Assembly (NCBI GenBank): GCA_964036045.1
Contig: OZ038381.1
Span: 113,853,790 to 113,917,789 of the forward strand
DNA from: Eutreptiella sp. 'Long Island Sound 2002'
Lineage: Eukaryota; Euglenozoa; Euglenophyceae; Eutreptiales; Eutreptiaceae
DNA: 64,000 nt
Direction of reading: 5' to 3'
The translations under genes and the position numbers were made by a program. The first letter of the stretch is position 1, and the number at the start of each line of letters is the position of its first letter. A model generated the notes under the pieces. It was not told the DNA's origin and did not search any database. It saw nothing but the letters and a program-made list of their open reading frames with translations. Below, one piece after another: positions 39,798-49,205 of the stretch.

Positions 39798-41618
39798 ATT
39801 TTTTCAATTGCTCCTTCGGTGGACTCCAGGACCACCGATGCAAGGATCAGCAGGACCAAGCTAAAGGAAAGGGTTAAAATCTCTCGTTCTGAGAGTAGGA
39901 CGGCGAAGGCTAGGACTGAGGCTCAGAATGCCAAGCGAACTGCCTCCCGTACTGCCCCTCCTGCTGCTGATTCCAATACCTTAGCCCAGCTGTTGCTCGC
40001 CCAGACCCTCGCTGGAGCTGGTGTGGCGAATGATGCCGCCAAGGTGTCTGCCATTACGGCCGGTGTTGGGCTGGATTCGCTTCTTAATCCTACTTCCTTG
40101 CGACTTCGTCAGGTTGCCAAGCAACCGAAGTATAATGGGAACCCCCGACGTTGGCCTCAGTTCCAACGGGAATTTAAACTGTGGGTTAAGACTCAAAAAC
40201 TCCAAGATGATCAGTTCCTGATGGCCCTCTTGGATTGCCTTGAGGGAGCGCCGGCCAACACTTGGCTCAGGACTTGGAGTGATCGCGAGGATACAAGTTC
40301 CCCCCTTACCTTTGATGAGGTGTGGGAACAGTTGGAGGTACGTGGATCCCGGCTGCCAGAGGACCACTACCACCAAATGTTGAAGAATTTTCCTTCATTC
40401 TCGCGATTAATCTTGCACGAGGTGCAAGACAAAAAACAGCGCTTCTGGAATTTAGTGGAAGAAGCTGAACATTCAGGCGAAAAATTTTCTAGTGCCGAGC
40501 TGAAAAGTCTGATTTTTGACAAGATCCCCTCAGAAACTGCCGCCACCCTTCGGAACAAACAGTCCGAAGAAAAGGTCAAGACCTGGTGGGCGGAGGTGGA
40601 AGGCTTCGATGCCTCTGCCAACAAGTTTTCCGTCAGGGAGGCACTTCAAAAGTGCTCCCCAACGTCCTTCTCCAAGGTGAAATTCACTGAGGAGACGTGG
40701 AAAATCAAGTTTCATGAACACGAGGATCGGGACTTGTTTGTCCAAGTCCTCAACAGGGGAGTAAGCTTCCATGGCCATCGCCTGAAGGCCAAAAACTGGG
40801 TGTTTTCGTACACCCCGAAGGAACTCTGGGAGGAGGTTGAGCGGCTCGCCGACGCCGCCAACCAGAATTTCCATGACGGTCTTGGGGGAAACAAGAATAC
40901 CCAGCAAAACACCCAAAATGGGGCCCAAAAGGGCAACAAAAAGGTGAATGACACCCGGAATGTTCAGCAGCACTGTAGCATCTGCCTTCTTTTAGGTTCT
41001 ACGAACCGAGCTAAGACGCATTCTACTGATAATCACCGATGGTCTCCTTACGATCACAAGGTGATTGGTGAAAATATCAGTAATTCGCAGAATTCAGACA
41101 GGAATGACAGACAGGTGCACGGTGGGAAGGCTGGAAAAGGGAATCCGACCCCCTCCGGTGGAAACAAAAATCCTGGAGGCCCTGGCGGGTCCCAAGGCAC
41201 AGGAAATCGGACTCCATCCGGCTCCGGTGGGCAGCCGAACGGCCAGAAAAATTCCAATAGCAACGCCGGAGGCGGAAATCGAAATCCAGGTCAAACCCCT
41301 CAATCCGGTGCAAACAAGGGAAATGCTCTGGGATTCCAGGGTAAAGGTAAGGGAAATCCTTCGGGAACCCCTTCCTCTGGTAAGGGCAGAGGGCGTGGCG
41401 ACGGTGGAGGTCCATCATCCGGCGGCCGTGGCCGTGGACGTGGAAAGGGCAACCATCGTGTGGATCAGGTCTCAGGTGCAGATCAGGTGTCCGATGCGGA
41501 CCGAGATTACGTTGAAAATGCCTTGAATCCAGCAGATGATCCGCTCCAAGATGAGTGGGTCGACGAATCAGGGTGTGTCCATAATGTGAACGCAGCCACT
41601 GGAGGTCAGAACGCCTAG
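39798..41618 (+). CDS. Gypsy-2 gag (capsid and zinc knuckle)
   Basis: About 600 codons. A basic N-terminal part is followed by a Ty3 capsid pattern (VAKQPKYNGNPRRWPQFQRE, DDQFLMALLDCLEGAPANTW, EVWEQLEVRGSRLPEDHY). A C-terminal knuckle begins HCSICLLLGSTNRAKTH and has a CX2CX11HX4H arrangement, longer than the usual CX2CX4HX4C. The tail is Gly/Asn/Arg-rich with GRGRGDGGG and GRGRGRGKG. It would assemble the particle and bind RNA. It ends at TAG 41616-41618, with pol continuing in the same frame. Confidence 0.88.
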   Translation: MFSIAPSVDSRTTDARISRTKLKERVKISRSESRTAKARTEAQNAKRTASRTAPPAADSNTLAQLLLAQTLAGAGVANDAAKVSAITAGVGLDSLLNPTSLRLRQVAKQPKYNGNPRRWPQFQREFKLWVKTQKLQDDQFLMALLDCLEGAPANTWLRTWSDREDTSSPLTFDEVWEQLEVRGSRLPEDHYHQMLKNFPSFSRLILHEVQDKKQRFWNLVEEAEHSGEKFSSAELKSLIFDKIPSETAATLRNKQSEEKVKTWWAEVEGFDASANKFSVREALQKCSPTSFSKVKFTEETWKIKFHEHEDRDLFVQVLNRGVSFHGHRLKAKNWVFSYTPKELWEEVERLADAANQNFHDGLGGNKNTQQNTQNGAQKGNKKVNDTRNVQQHCSICLLLGSTNRAKTHSTDNHRWSPYDHKVIGENISNSQNSDRNDRQVHGGKAGKGNPTPSGGNKNPGGPGGSQGTGNRTPSGSGGQPNGQKNSNSNAGGGNRNPGQTPQSGANKGNALGFQGKGKGNPSGTPSSGKGRGRGDGGGPSSGGRGRGRGKGNHRVDQVSGADQVSDADRDYVENALNPADDPLQDEWVDESGCVHNVNAATGGQNA

Positions 41619-41649
41619 GGGAGCCACGAAAATCGCCCCTCCCCAGGCG
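41616..41649 (+). promoter_or_regulatory. Possible UAG readthrough signal between gag and pol
   Basis: The single stop separating gag from protease in the same frame is TAG followed by GG. GGGGAG (starting at the last base of the stop, 41618-41623) can pair with CTCCCC at 41639-41644, and CGCC (41634-41637) with GGCG (41646-41649). A stop plus adjacent downstream structure is how gammaretroviral gag-pol readthrough is arranged. That this one functions is inference; decay is the alternative. Confidence 0.35.
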
Positions 41650-42330
41650 ATTTCAGGCATGATCCCCAGATTCCTTCCCGACCACTACTTGATGTAGGGT
41701 CGCTTGTCTCCTCTCCCCTGGATCCGGCAGCGGATCCTTCTGTTGTAGTGGACGAGGTTGGTGTACAGTCCAAGCACAGGGCCCGTCAGTTTGTCACAAA
41801 GCTGTGGGTCTCTGATTGCAAGGGCAATTTCCACCTCGCCACTTGTTTGTGTGACAATGGATCGGAGGTAAATCTCCAATCCAATTCTTTTTTGCCTGAC
41901 GACTGCGTGTTTGATTCGCCTCATCCTGTTACCCTCGAGGGAGTTTCTGGACATTCTCTCGCAGGTGGGCAACGCGGTTGTTATATATCAACTCATTTGG
42001 TCGCCCAAGACCTTTGGGAAGAAGGTAATGTGGAGGAAGTTATCCTTAAGGATGACTACTTCTATCGTGCCGACATAAAGTATGACCTTTACTTGGGCCA
42101 TCCTTGGCTTCGCAAGAACAGGGTGGCGCCCGTAGGTCATCGGCATTGTTTTTTGCTGGAGTCAGGTCCCTTGGAGCGTCCTGAATTTCGTTTTTTGCAC
42201 GCAGGGTTTAAAAGTGCAGAAGAATTTTTGAAGCAAAATGTTACACCAAAATTTGGCGAAGATGTCACCATTGCAGAGGTGAATGGGAGTGCCGATTACT
42301 CCCGAGAGTTAGAATGTCTTCGTCCGGACT
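41619..42330 (+). CDS. Gypsy-2 protease (DNG active site)
   Basis: In frame after the gag TAG. ATCLCDNGSEVNLQ aligns with the retroviral-type protease motif (D-S/T-G-A/S-x-V), and YDLYLGHPWLRKN with the later ILG-x-x-W block. The active-site Ser/Thr is Asn here (AAT at 41856-41858, one G-to-A change from AGT). The catalytic Asp remains, but the adjacent Ser/Thr is near-invariant, so this copy may be impaired. The frame continues into the Dam-like domain. Confidence 0.8.
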
Positions 42331-42419
42331 CTGAGCCACGACGCCCTTCGCGCTGGCACTCTTCATCCTACAGAGTTGTCGACAAATGGCGCGATGCAAT
42401 TTGTGAAAATTTTTATGAA

Positions 42420-42758
42420 CACCATTCCTTTTGGCCACAGTATGATGCCTTTGCTAACCGCGAGAACAAGCGCTTTGACAAGCACTTTCGCGACGCTTGG
42501 ACCCATAAATGGGACAAGAAGTTATGGATTAATCCTCCGTTTCACTTAATCCAGCAGGTCATCCACAAAATCAAGCAAGATAAAACCCAGGCGATTTTAG
42601 TTGTGCCCTTGTGGGACGACAAGCCTTGGTTTCAGGAATTGCAAGACATTTGTGTAGATTACATCGAACTTCCCAGGAAGATTAAGCTGTATGCCAGGGA
42701 CGACACAGGTCCCCTGCCACAGCGGCCCTGGAGTTCGCTTGCATTCCTGGTGGATGGA
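42420..42758 (+). CDS. Gypsy-2 Dam-like N6-adenine methyltransferase domain
   Basis: Directly after the protease in the same frame: FWPQYDAFANRENKRFDKHF, then KKLWINPPFHLIQQVIHKI, then TQAILVVPLWDDKPWFQELQ. This is the layout of the phage/Dam-type DNA N6-adenine methyltransferase family, also known from DIRS-like retrotransposons: an early D..A...N..F motif, catalytic (D/N)PPF/Y, a helix, a hydrophobic strand ending in P, and a W-F element. NPPF is intact. It would methylate adenine in DNA, perhaps the element's own cDNA, but no activity is shown. The domain ends LAFLVDGKL before an acidic Ser/Asp-rich linker (SDSDSADSSTDS). Gypsy-1 has a degenerate counterpart at 15582-15959. Confidence 0.65.
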
Positions 42759-43065
42759 AAGCTTTCTGACTCTGATTCTGCTGATTCTAGTACTGATTCC
42801 TGTGTTGGGTCTGAATCTGAGGTTGAGCGTGGTACTGATGATGAATCTATTTTTTCTGATTTTTGTCCGTCAGATGCCCAAGGTGATCCAACGTCAAATG
42901 GATCCGCCTCGTCTCCCTCTTCCCCAATACGATCTACATCCAAAAGAATCTACGGCGCACGGACGACAAAAAAATTTTAAATCGCGCCGCAAATTCAGAG
43001 TTTTTTATGAAAAACCCCGTGTGGAAGCTTTCATAGATCTTTTCGAGGAGCTGGATCACGAATAG
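42759..43065 (+). pseudogene. Gypsy-2 acidic linker and frame change before RT
   Basis: The protease/Dam frame ends at TAA 42978-42980 right after seven A (42968-42974). The RT frame is the +1 register and is already protein-like from about 42979 (KSRRKFRVFYEKPR). It passes one TAG (43063-43065) and continues. The A7 run would favour -1 slippage, which gives the wrong register, so I read this as an indel or an unknown +1 site. Confidence 0.55.
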
Positions 43066-44079
43066 AATCTCTGGAATGTCGACACTCGACCCACCTATCT
43101 TCAAGAGGCAGTTGATACGGACCTTTTTAGGGACATCCGTAAGAAGATTCTTCCTGCCAAGGCCGAAGAAATCGCCAATGTTTTTTCAACAGTAATTCCT
43201 GGCGATCAGGTGGACACTGAGTTGTGTTCCAAGAAAAGAGACAAGATTTTTGAGGAACGGAAGGACACAACCCTTTCGGGGAAGTTGATCAAAAACCCTC
43301 CTGTCCGTGGGCAGTTCGGTGAAGCCTTCATCGAGCTTCGTGAAGGGTACAAGGCGAAGAAACAGCGTCCTTATGAGAACCATGGACAGAAACATGAGAT
43401 ACTCAGAAAAAAAATCGAGAGAAATCTCAGGGAATTTGGTTGGCTTGAGGGTTGTATGACCAGCGAGTGGTGCTGTGCACCCTTCACAGTCCCGAAGCCG
43501 CCGCCTGCAGACCAGAACACTATTGATGGTTGGCGAATGGTTGTTGATTTTCGCAACCTCAACGCCAAAACCAAGGCGGATTCACACCCCCTGCCCCTCA
43601 TTGAGGAGGAAATCGCCAAGAGGGCAAGAGGTCTTTTGTTTTCTGTGCTGGATCTCCGTCACGGCTTTCACCAAATGCCGTTGAGGAAGGACAGCCGACC
43701 TCTCACCTGTATGTGCACGCCATGTGGCCCAGTCCAGTGGACGGTCATGCCCATGGGCCTGAAGAACGCCCCTTCGTTTTTTCAAAGAATGATGGAGGAT
43801 GTACTTTTTACAGCTCATCCTGAGCTTCGTGCCTTCGTGAGTGTGTACATAGATGACATAATCATCGCGACAGAGGGGGAGGGACTGACCGAAGCCGAGC
43901 TGGTGGCCCTACATGAAAAGCAGCTGAACCAGGTTTTGGACATTCTTGATGCCAATCAGCTGATTTGTGGGCCAAAGAAGGGAAAATTATTTTTAAAATC
44001 AGTCGAATTTTGTGGTTCTCTCCTTGAGAATGGCACCCGACGACCCAGTCCAGGGAAGCTCGTCGCTATTCAGAAGTGA
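43066..44079 (+). CDS. Gypsy-2 reverse transcriptase
   Basis: Complete Ty3 RT core: LREFGWLEGCMTSEWCCAP, WRMVVDFRNLNAKT, VLDLRHGFHQMPLRKDSR (catalytic Asp), CTPCGPVQWTVMPMGLKNAP, SVYIDDIIIA (YIDD, both Asp present) and KLFLKSVEFCG. No stop interrupts the core. It ends at TGA 44077-44079 after VAIQK. The following codons KRPETITELRGFVGCCNFY are the normal continuation, and the stop occupies the position of the conserved Trp of Ty3 elements. Confidence 0.92.
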   Translation, partial: NLWNVDTRPTYLQEAVDTDLFRDIRKKILPAKAEEIANVFSTVIPGDQVDTELCSKKRDKIFEERKDTTLSGKLIKNPPVRGQFGEAFIELREGYKAKKQRPYENHGQKHEILRKKIERNLREFGWLEGCMTSEWCCAPFTVPKPPPADQNTIDGWRMVVDFRNLNAKTKADSHPLPLIEEEIAKRARGLLFSVLDLRHGFHQMPLRKDSRPLTCMCTPCGPVQWTVMPMGLKNAPSFFQRMMEDVLFTAHPELRAFVSVYIDDIIIATEGEGLTEAELVALHEKQLNQVLDILDANQLICGPKKGKLFLKSVEFCGSLLENGTRRPSPGKLVAIQK

Positions 44080-44832
44080 AAGCGCCCTGAGACGATCACG
44101 GAATTGAGAGGATTCGTGGGTTGTTGCAATTTTTACCACACTTTTGTGCCGAATTATGCCAAATTTGCTGCCCCCCTCACTGAACTATTGAAGGTAGGGA
44201 GAGATGCAGGCAAGGCAGGTTCAAAGGTTCGTGTCAAGTGGACTGACGAGTGCGAGGAGGCCTTCCATCACTTGAAGGCGGCCCTCTGCGAAGTCGCCAC
44301 GTTGCATGTGCCGAAATTCGATCGACCCTTCTACATAAGAACCGACGCTTCTAGGTACGCGATCGGAGCTGTCCTTGAACAGGTTGATGAAGCCACAGGT
44401 GATCATTACCCTCTTGCATTTTGGTCTCGGAAGCTAGCTCCACGCCAGATGCAATGGTCACCGCGTGAGCAAGAGACATATGCCATAATCTGCGCGCTGA
44501 AGAAGTACCAATCGTGGATTGGCACCAATCGAGTCGAGGTCCTGACGGATCATCGATCTCTGGAGTATTGGGCCACCGAACACATTGATACTGTCGCGAG
44601 CCCAGCTGGTCGACGGGCCAGATGGCATGAATTTCTCAGTTTGTTTGACCTCCATGTGTCGTATTTGCCTGGAAAACACAACACGGTAGCGAATGCTCTG
44701 AGCCGATGGGCTTACCCCGCTTCAGAGGGGCTGCAAAGTACCAACATCCATGGTACGGAGCAGGACCGCCACGTCGTAATCGAGTGGGATCAAGAAGAAA
44801 AAAAGCTCATTCGACGTGAATGCATGCAATGA
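44080..44832 (+). CDS. Gypsy-2 RNase H
   Basis: Same frame as RT across the TGA. Thumb end ELRGFVGCCNFYHTF, then FYIRTDASRYAIGAVL (Asp), WSPREQETYAIICAL (Glu), VLTDHRSLEYW (Asp) and LPGKHNTVANALSRWAYP, the standard Ty3 RNase H signature. All catalytic residues seen. It ends at another TGA (44830-44832), after which the frame again reads as protein towards integrase. Confidence 0.9.
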   Translation, partial: KRPETITELRGFVGCCNFYHTFVPNYAKFAAPLTELLKVGRDAGKAGSKVRVKWTDECEEAFHHLKAALCEVATLHVPKFDRPFYIRTDASRYAIGAVLEQVDEATGDHYPLAFWSRKLAPRQMQWSPREQETYAIICALKKYQSWIGTNRVEVLTDHRSLEYWATEHIDTVASPAGRRARWHEFLSLFDLHVSYLPGKHNTVANALSRWAYPASEGLQSTNIHGTEQDRHVVIEWDQEEKKLIRRECMQ

Positions 44833-45243
44833 TCTGTTAAACAGCATGCATTACCGTGTCACGACATCAGGGCCTTCTCAGATCCGGCGCATGCCCATGA
44901 GATCGTCACCAAATCACTGAAAGTCGTGGAGAAAGTCACCGATCCCTCCTCAGGGAGTGTGAAACGGTTCGAGTATACCCGACCAGTAAGTGGATTTCGG
45001 TTGATTCAGGGCATCGAGCGTCAAGATCCGGCCAAAACTCCACCCCTGCCGAAAGATTCCCTTATCATCCGTGACTGGACGAACGATTATTCGAATGATT
45101 CCATGTTTAAAGAGGTCTTTGAGAATCTCAAATCCAAAGATGCTCACAAGGATGGAATTTATTCTGAATATTCGTTGGATGGGGGGAAGCTGTGGATGGA
45201 GGGTAAGTTGTGCGTACCAGACGCCCTGGCCCCCGAGTGTTAA
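44833..45243 (+). CDS. Gypsy-2 RNase H-integrase linker
   Basis: Continues in frame after TGA 44830-44832: ALPCHDIRAFSDPAHAH, VSGFRLIQGIERQDPAK, DGGKLWMEGKLCVPDALAPE. The last phrase is the usual lead-in to the integrase zinc finger (short strand followed by V-P). A frame change occurs at about 45237, where the protein moves to the register used at 45210-46804. Confidence 0.7.
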   Translation, partial: SVKQHALPCHDIRAFSDPAHAHEIVTKSLKVVEKVTDPSSGSVKRFEYTRPVSGFRLIQGIERQDPAKTPPLPKDSLIIRDWTNDYSNDSMFKEVFENLKSKDAHKDGIYSEYSLDGGKLWMEGKLCVPDALAPEC

Positions 45244-46804
45244 ACTGGTGGCACAAATGGGAGTCCCCCCACGCACATGGCCGTAGATTATGGTCGATGA
45301 TTAAACATAGGTTGTTCGGCTCAAGGCTATATACTCATTGTATGAAAGTAGCCGCCGGATGTGCCCAATGTGCTGTCTCGACGCCCCCCAGCGCGGAGAA
45401 GCACGGCCATCTGAGGCCACATTCTATTCCGGAGCGCCTCTTTAACAGCGTCACCAGTGATTTTTTCTATCTTGGTGAACTCGACGACGAAGAGTGCCAT
45501 TGGACCAACAAAAAGGTCAATGGAGTGCTCCTTATTCAGTGCCGTCATTCCGGCTACATTCAGGTGTTGCCTTGTAACATCGAGTCGATGACTGGCAAGG
45601 CTGCCGCCAAATGGTGCGCGCAGACCTGGATGGGAGGTTGGGACGTCCCATCCGAGGTGATTACGGACTCAGGTAAGGAGTACACCTCCGAATGGTGGAG
45701 AGAATTATGTACCCGCCTTGGAATCCATCACCTCAGATGTGAAATCCACTCACATCGAGCGCTGCCAGGCGAAAGAGCCGGCCGCTCACTTATAAATATG
45801 CTCCGTAAGGAACTCGCCAGTGAGAAGGACTTCCATTGGCTTGAGACTCTTTTCGCCATGCTTCGCCGTTACCACAACACGCCTTTGTATCATGGCCTTT
45901 CTCCAAATGAAATTGTTTTTGGACGAAAGAAGTGTTGGTGGAACATGCCGTTGAATAATCCTCACCCTTGTAAAGATGCTTCGTTGTTTTTGAACGAAAT
46001 CCAACGAGCAGAAAAAACTGTCTCGAAATTAATCGATAAGCACCAAGCTGACTGGCTTTGGGTCCAGAATCAAGGCCGAAAAAACCCCCACAATTTTGAA
46101 GTCGATGATCGAGTTTGGCTTCGAAAATCCGAAACGACCCTGGACGGAGATGATAAGCTTCTTCCCTTGTGGGAGGGACCATTCGCAGTTACAGCGCGTC
46201 TAGGTGAGAACAGGTGGAGGATTCGTGTGGATGTCAGCAGGGAAATTGAAGTTTCGGGCGATCGCCTCAAGAGAGAGATCCCCTCCCCCAAGGATCGGGT
46301 TAAACCCCTTTTTTGGACTTCGAAATTTTTGTCCGATCGGGTCATCGAAGGGGGGAAGTACGAACTCAAGAGGATTTTAGAAGCAAGATGTGACGAAAAG
46401 GGGGAACGGGAATTTCTATGTGAGTGGAGGGGCTTTGATTCCAGTCACAACAACTGGGAACCAGCCCATTCTTTTGTCCATGGGTACACCAAGGGGTTCA
46501 TCGACTTCCTCAAGAAGCACCCCGAAATTGGCGTACTCCTGACAGACTGCCTGTCGAAACCCGACAGACAGGTGGAGAGCGACGGAAAAAGACCTGTGGT
46601 GAATCGAGATCCAGCCTTTTACGGCCCTCAGCAGCCACATTCCAAGGCTGATCCGTCGATCCCCCCTCCTGCGGTCAGGCCAGCCCAGGAGCCTAATGAA
46701 GACCAAGCTTCGAGTTCGGCCGCTGATTTGCAGCGCCCAAGCCGTACGAGGGCCCCACCAGATAGGTTGGCGGTCACATGTATTCGTGCTTGGCCCAATT
46801 GAGG
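45210..46804 (+). CDS. Gypsy-2 integrase and chromodomain
   Basis: About 530 codons. A zinc region (WWHKWESPHAHGRRLW, then CAQC) precedes the catalytic core. VTSDFFYLG (Asp about codon 84), VITDSGKEYTSEWW (Asp about 153) and LPGERAGRSLINM (Glu about 188) give DD-x(34)-E spacing. Then follow RVWLRKSETTLDGDDKLLPLWEGPF (a GPF-type C-terminal domain) and the chromodomain (YELKRILEARCD, EFLCEWRGFDSSHNNWEPAHS). A disordered Pro/Ser-rich tail closes the protein at TGA. Chromodomain integrases tether insertion to marked chromatin. The fragment at 27832-28345 is a relative of codons about 150-310. Confidence 0.93.
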
Positions 46805-48585
46805 GAGACCCGTCGTGACTTGAGTCGCCGACGCCATAATCTGGGTAACAGTCGTCTAGTCCAGGGCGTCATGGCACTCGTCGCTAGGGCTCAAGGGTGT
46901 AGGTTCGAAACCCTTGCATGTCCAACTCCTACAAAAGCTCCAGCCTTGCCCCGTCGACCACTTATTCCAACGTGAGTGTTCTGACGACTTGAAAAAACCA
47001 CATTCTGCTCAATCCACTGTTCATTCTTCCTGATTACGACATGATGTGGAGAACTGCGAATGTTTGATAATTTGACGTCAATCAACTTTTCTTTGGTCTC
47101 CGTTCGGCAGACAAGGCGTAGATACGCTGCCGAAAGCCACGGAGTGTGCTGCCGTGTCCAGAAAAAACCAAACTCAGGCTTAATTCAGGCAGATCCGGGG
47201 TAATCTTGTCTCTGTTGGTCTGTGCATCTTTGGAATTTGGCTACTCGTGCAGATGGAAGCAAATGTACATAGTAAAAACGCTGCGCAGCGACATTCACCC
47301 CTACAGGCACCCCCTGTAGTACTGGCTGCACTAGATGCGACGCCAGGAACACAGATCTTACCTTCATTTGCCGTGATGCTGAAGCCAAAGTCCAGATTCA
47401 GATCCAGATTCCTTGAATTTACCTTGAATTCCTCAGGTTTGTCCATCATTCTGCGCAACAGTTGTTCAGACAACCAAAATACACCGAAGCTACACCGAAT
47501 GTATTTTTGGCACACGCCAATGTGAGCTCAATCCGACCTGAAACTGTCGAAAATGGTGAATCCAAGTGTCTTGTGGGACTCAATCGAAGGATGGGCCTTG
47601 TCCAAGTCGATTGACACCGCCGCCACTGTAAATAAAGGACTATTCGGTGTCTCTCAGTTACATACTGTCAGTAAAGCGCCTTCAGCGAACCTTCGGCGCG
47701 TTACATGCCAAGGATCCAGGGCCATCATGTCCCATCATGATGCATCATCACATGATCCACAATTTCATGGAATCTGTTGGATGCTCGCGAACCAACGTGC
47801 CGGAAAGCACAAGTCAGCTGAATAAACGACAATATACATTAACTTTAGTCTAAACGAAGGTGTTAGTAGTTTCAGTTCTAGACATTCCGCTTCATTTCAC
47901 CTTCATCTGAGGGAATTTGCCTCATTTTAGGACAGTTTAGGTTGATTTCCTTGTCATCTCCTCTCATTCAACGAAGTTAGGCAAGTTAGGCGAAGTTAGT
48001 TCGTTGACGCTGATGTTTTTCTGTTCACTTAGGGCCTGCAGACTACATTTGTATTGTTTTCCCTCTCTGTGATTGTTTCATCTCCTTCATCTCTGCTCAA
48101 ATTGATTCTCAATCTTGCTTAATCTTGTGATCATCCACCAGATGCGCCAAATCTAAAGCACATGCTGCACTTTTCAGAACGAGAAAAGCGGGAGTAACAC
48201 GATGTAGAGTACGTGGAGGACACCGTAGCGTGCCCGCGACAGCTAAACTGTGCCAGAGCGCCGAGATGTCACTCCATTTCTTGATTCTCCCACTCAATCC
48301 ACCAATAATCTACCTCATTCTCAATCAGGGCATGGTTTGGTATCGATTCTCGATACGTTTACATGCTTTTTAGCCCTTAACCTAATGTTTTACTGCACGG
48401 AGGACTGTTCGTCACTCCTCATTCTGTCTCATTTCAGGTTCATCCATCCTGATTCAGTGCCAATTCAGCCCAAATCAGGTCAGATCAAGCAGATTTCGCC
48501 CCATCGAGGCTACATTTCTATTTTTTTCTGGGACTTACCCGCACTAAGTTCTTCGTTGACGTAGCGACACACCCCAGTGTGTTTT
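46805..48585 (+). other. Gypsy-2 3' untranslated region
   Basis: 1.8 kb without a convincing gene, AT-richer than the host DNA. Near 46850-46935 there is a TAGTCCAGGGC and a GGTTCGAAACC, resembling Pol III A and B boxes, but the flanking bases do not fold into a tRNA. The rest shows only short, unremarkable open frames. Confidence 0.6.
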
Positions 48586-48596
48586 AGGAGGGGGAG
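48586..48596 (+). promoter_or_regulatory. Gypsy-2 polypurine tract
   Basis: AGGAGGGGGAG immediately before the 3' LTR start TGTAAGTG. Confidence 0.85.
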
Positions 48597-49130
48597 TGTA
48601 AGTGCGGCTAACCCCCATCTGCTCAGATTTTAGCAGATCTGCCCCAGATTGGCTACATTTTGGCCATTTTCTCTGCTTCGGCGGAATCGCCGCCCCGCAG
48701 CTCAGTCTCAGGATCAGACCTATATATTTCTGATGTGCCGGATCTGATTCCGCGGTCCATTCATCGTAAATCCGCCGCGTTCCGATCATTTACCCGGAAT
48801 CGCCATTTGCCGCTGACGCGCGTGCGCGAGCCAGATCGGCCAAATATTTTTTCACAATCGGATTTATATAAATCTTTTCAGATAGATATGGACACTCAGA
48901 TGTACTTAGGATAATCCGCATCAATTTTCTTCATAGACTGGGATTTTTTGCCGGATAACAATCAGCATGGATCTTGCCTCCGTTGTCGCCGCTCTTGCCT
49001 CCGTTGGTGTCCGTGTATCCGGTTCTGCCCCCAACAGCAGCGTTCAGGTCGACTCCTCGCGTGCCTGCCCCCCCGGTCTTGCCGGCCCTGAGCCCTCTGG
49101 CACCATCAACGACCTAGGGCAGCACTTTCA
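48597..49130 (+). repeat. Gypsy-2 3' LTR
   Basis: 534 bp, equal in length to the 5' LTR, with six differences visible (for example A/C near 38291 versus 48671, G/A in CATCGT(G/A)AATCC, and two changes in GTC(A/C)GTGTATCC(T/G)). The LTR-borne ATG frame is conserved here too but runs into flanking minisatellite. Confidence 0.95.
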
Positions 49131-49205
49131 GTGGCCCCCTGATGGTGGGGAGTGCGCTGGCGGTGCGTGGCCCCGCTCATGGTGGGGCATGCTGCGTTGG
49201 TGTTG
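49131..49205 (+). repeat. 37-bp minisatellite (right remnant) and target duplication
   Basis: Begins with the GTGGC duplication (49131-49135), followed by about two more units of the same CCCC-TGATGGTGGGG repeat seen at 37604-38216. This shows that Gypsy-2 split one array. Confidence 0.85.

Larger units (their letters stand above)
38217..49130 (+). mobile_element. Gypsy-2: Ty3/gypsy chromovirus with Dam-like domain
   Basis: 10.9-kb element with 534-bp LTRs (TGTAAGTG..CTTTCA), PBS, gag, protease, Dam-like methyltransferase domain, RT, RNase H, integrase, chromodomain, a 1.8-kb 3' untranslated region, polypurine tract and a 5-bp target duplication GTGGC inside a minisatellite. Only six LTR differences are visible by eye, so the insertion is fairly recent. 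The coding region still contains a TAA, two TAG, two TGA and two frame changes. Either it was inserted as an already defective copy, or some of these are recoding sites. A related integrase fragment lies at 27832-28345. Confidence 0.95.

Noticed and set aside
46850-46935. A functional tRNA gene.
   Set aside because: A- and B-box-like motifs are present, but neither the acceptor nor the T stem pairs.
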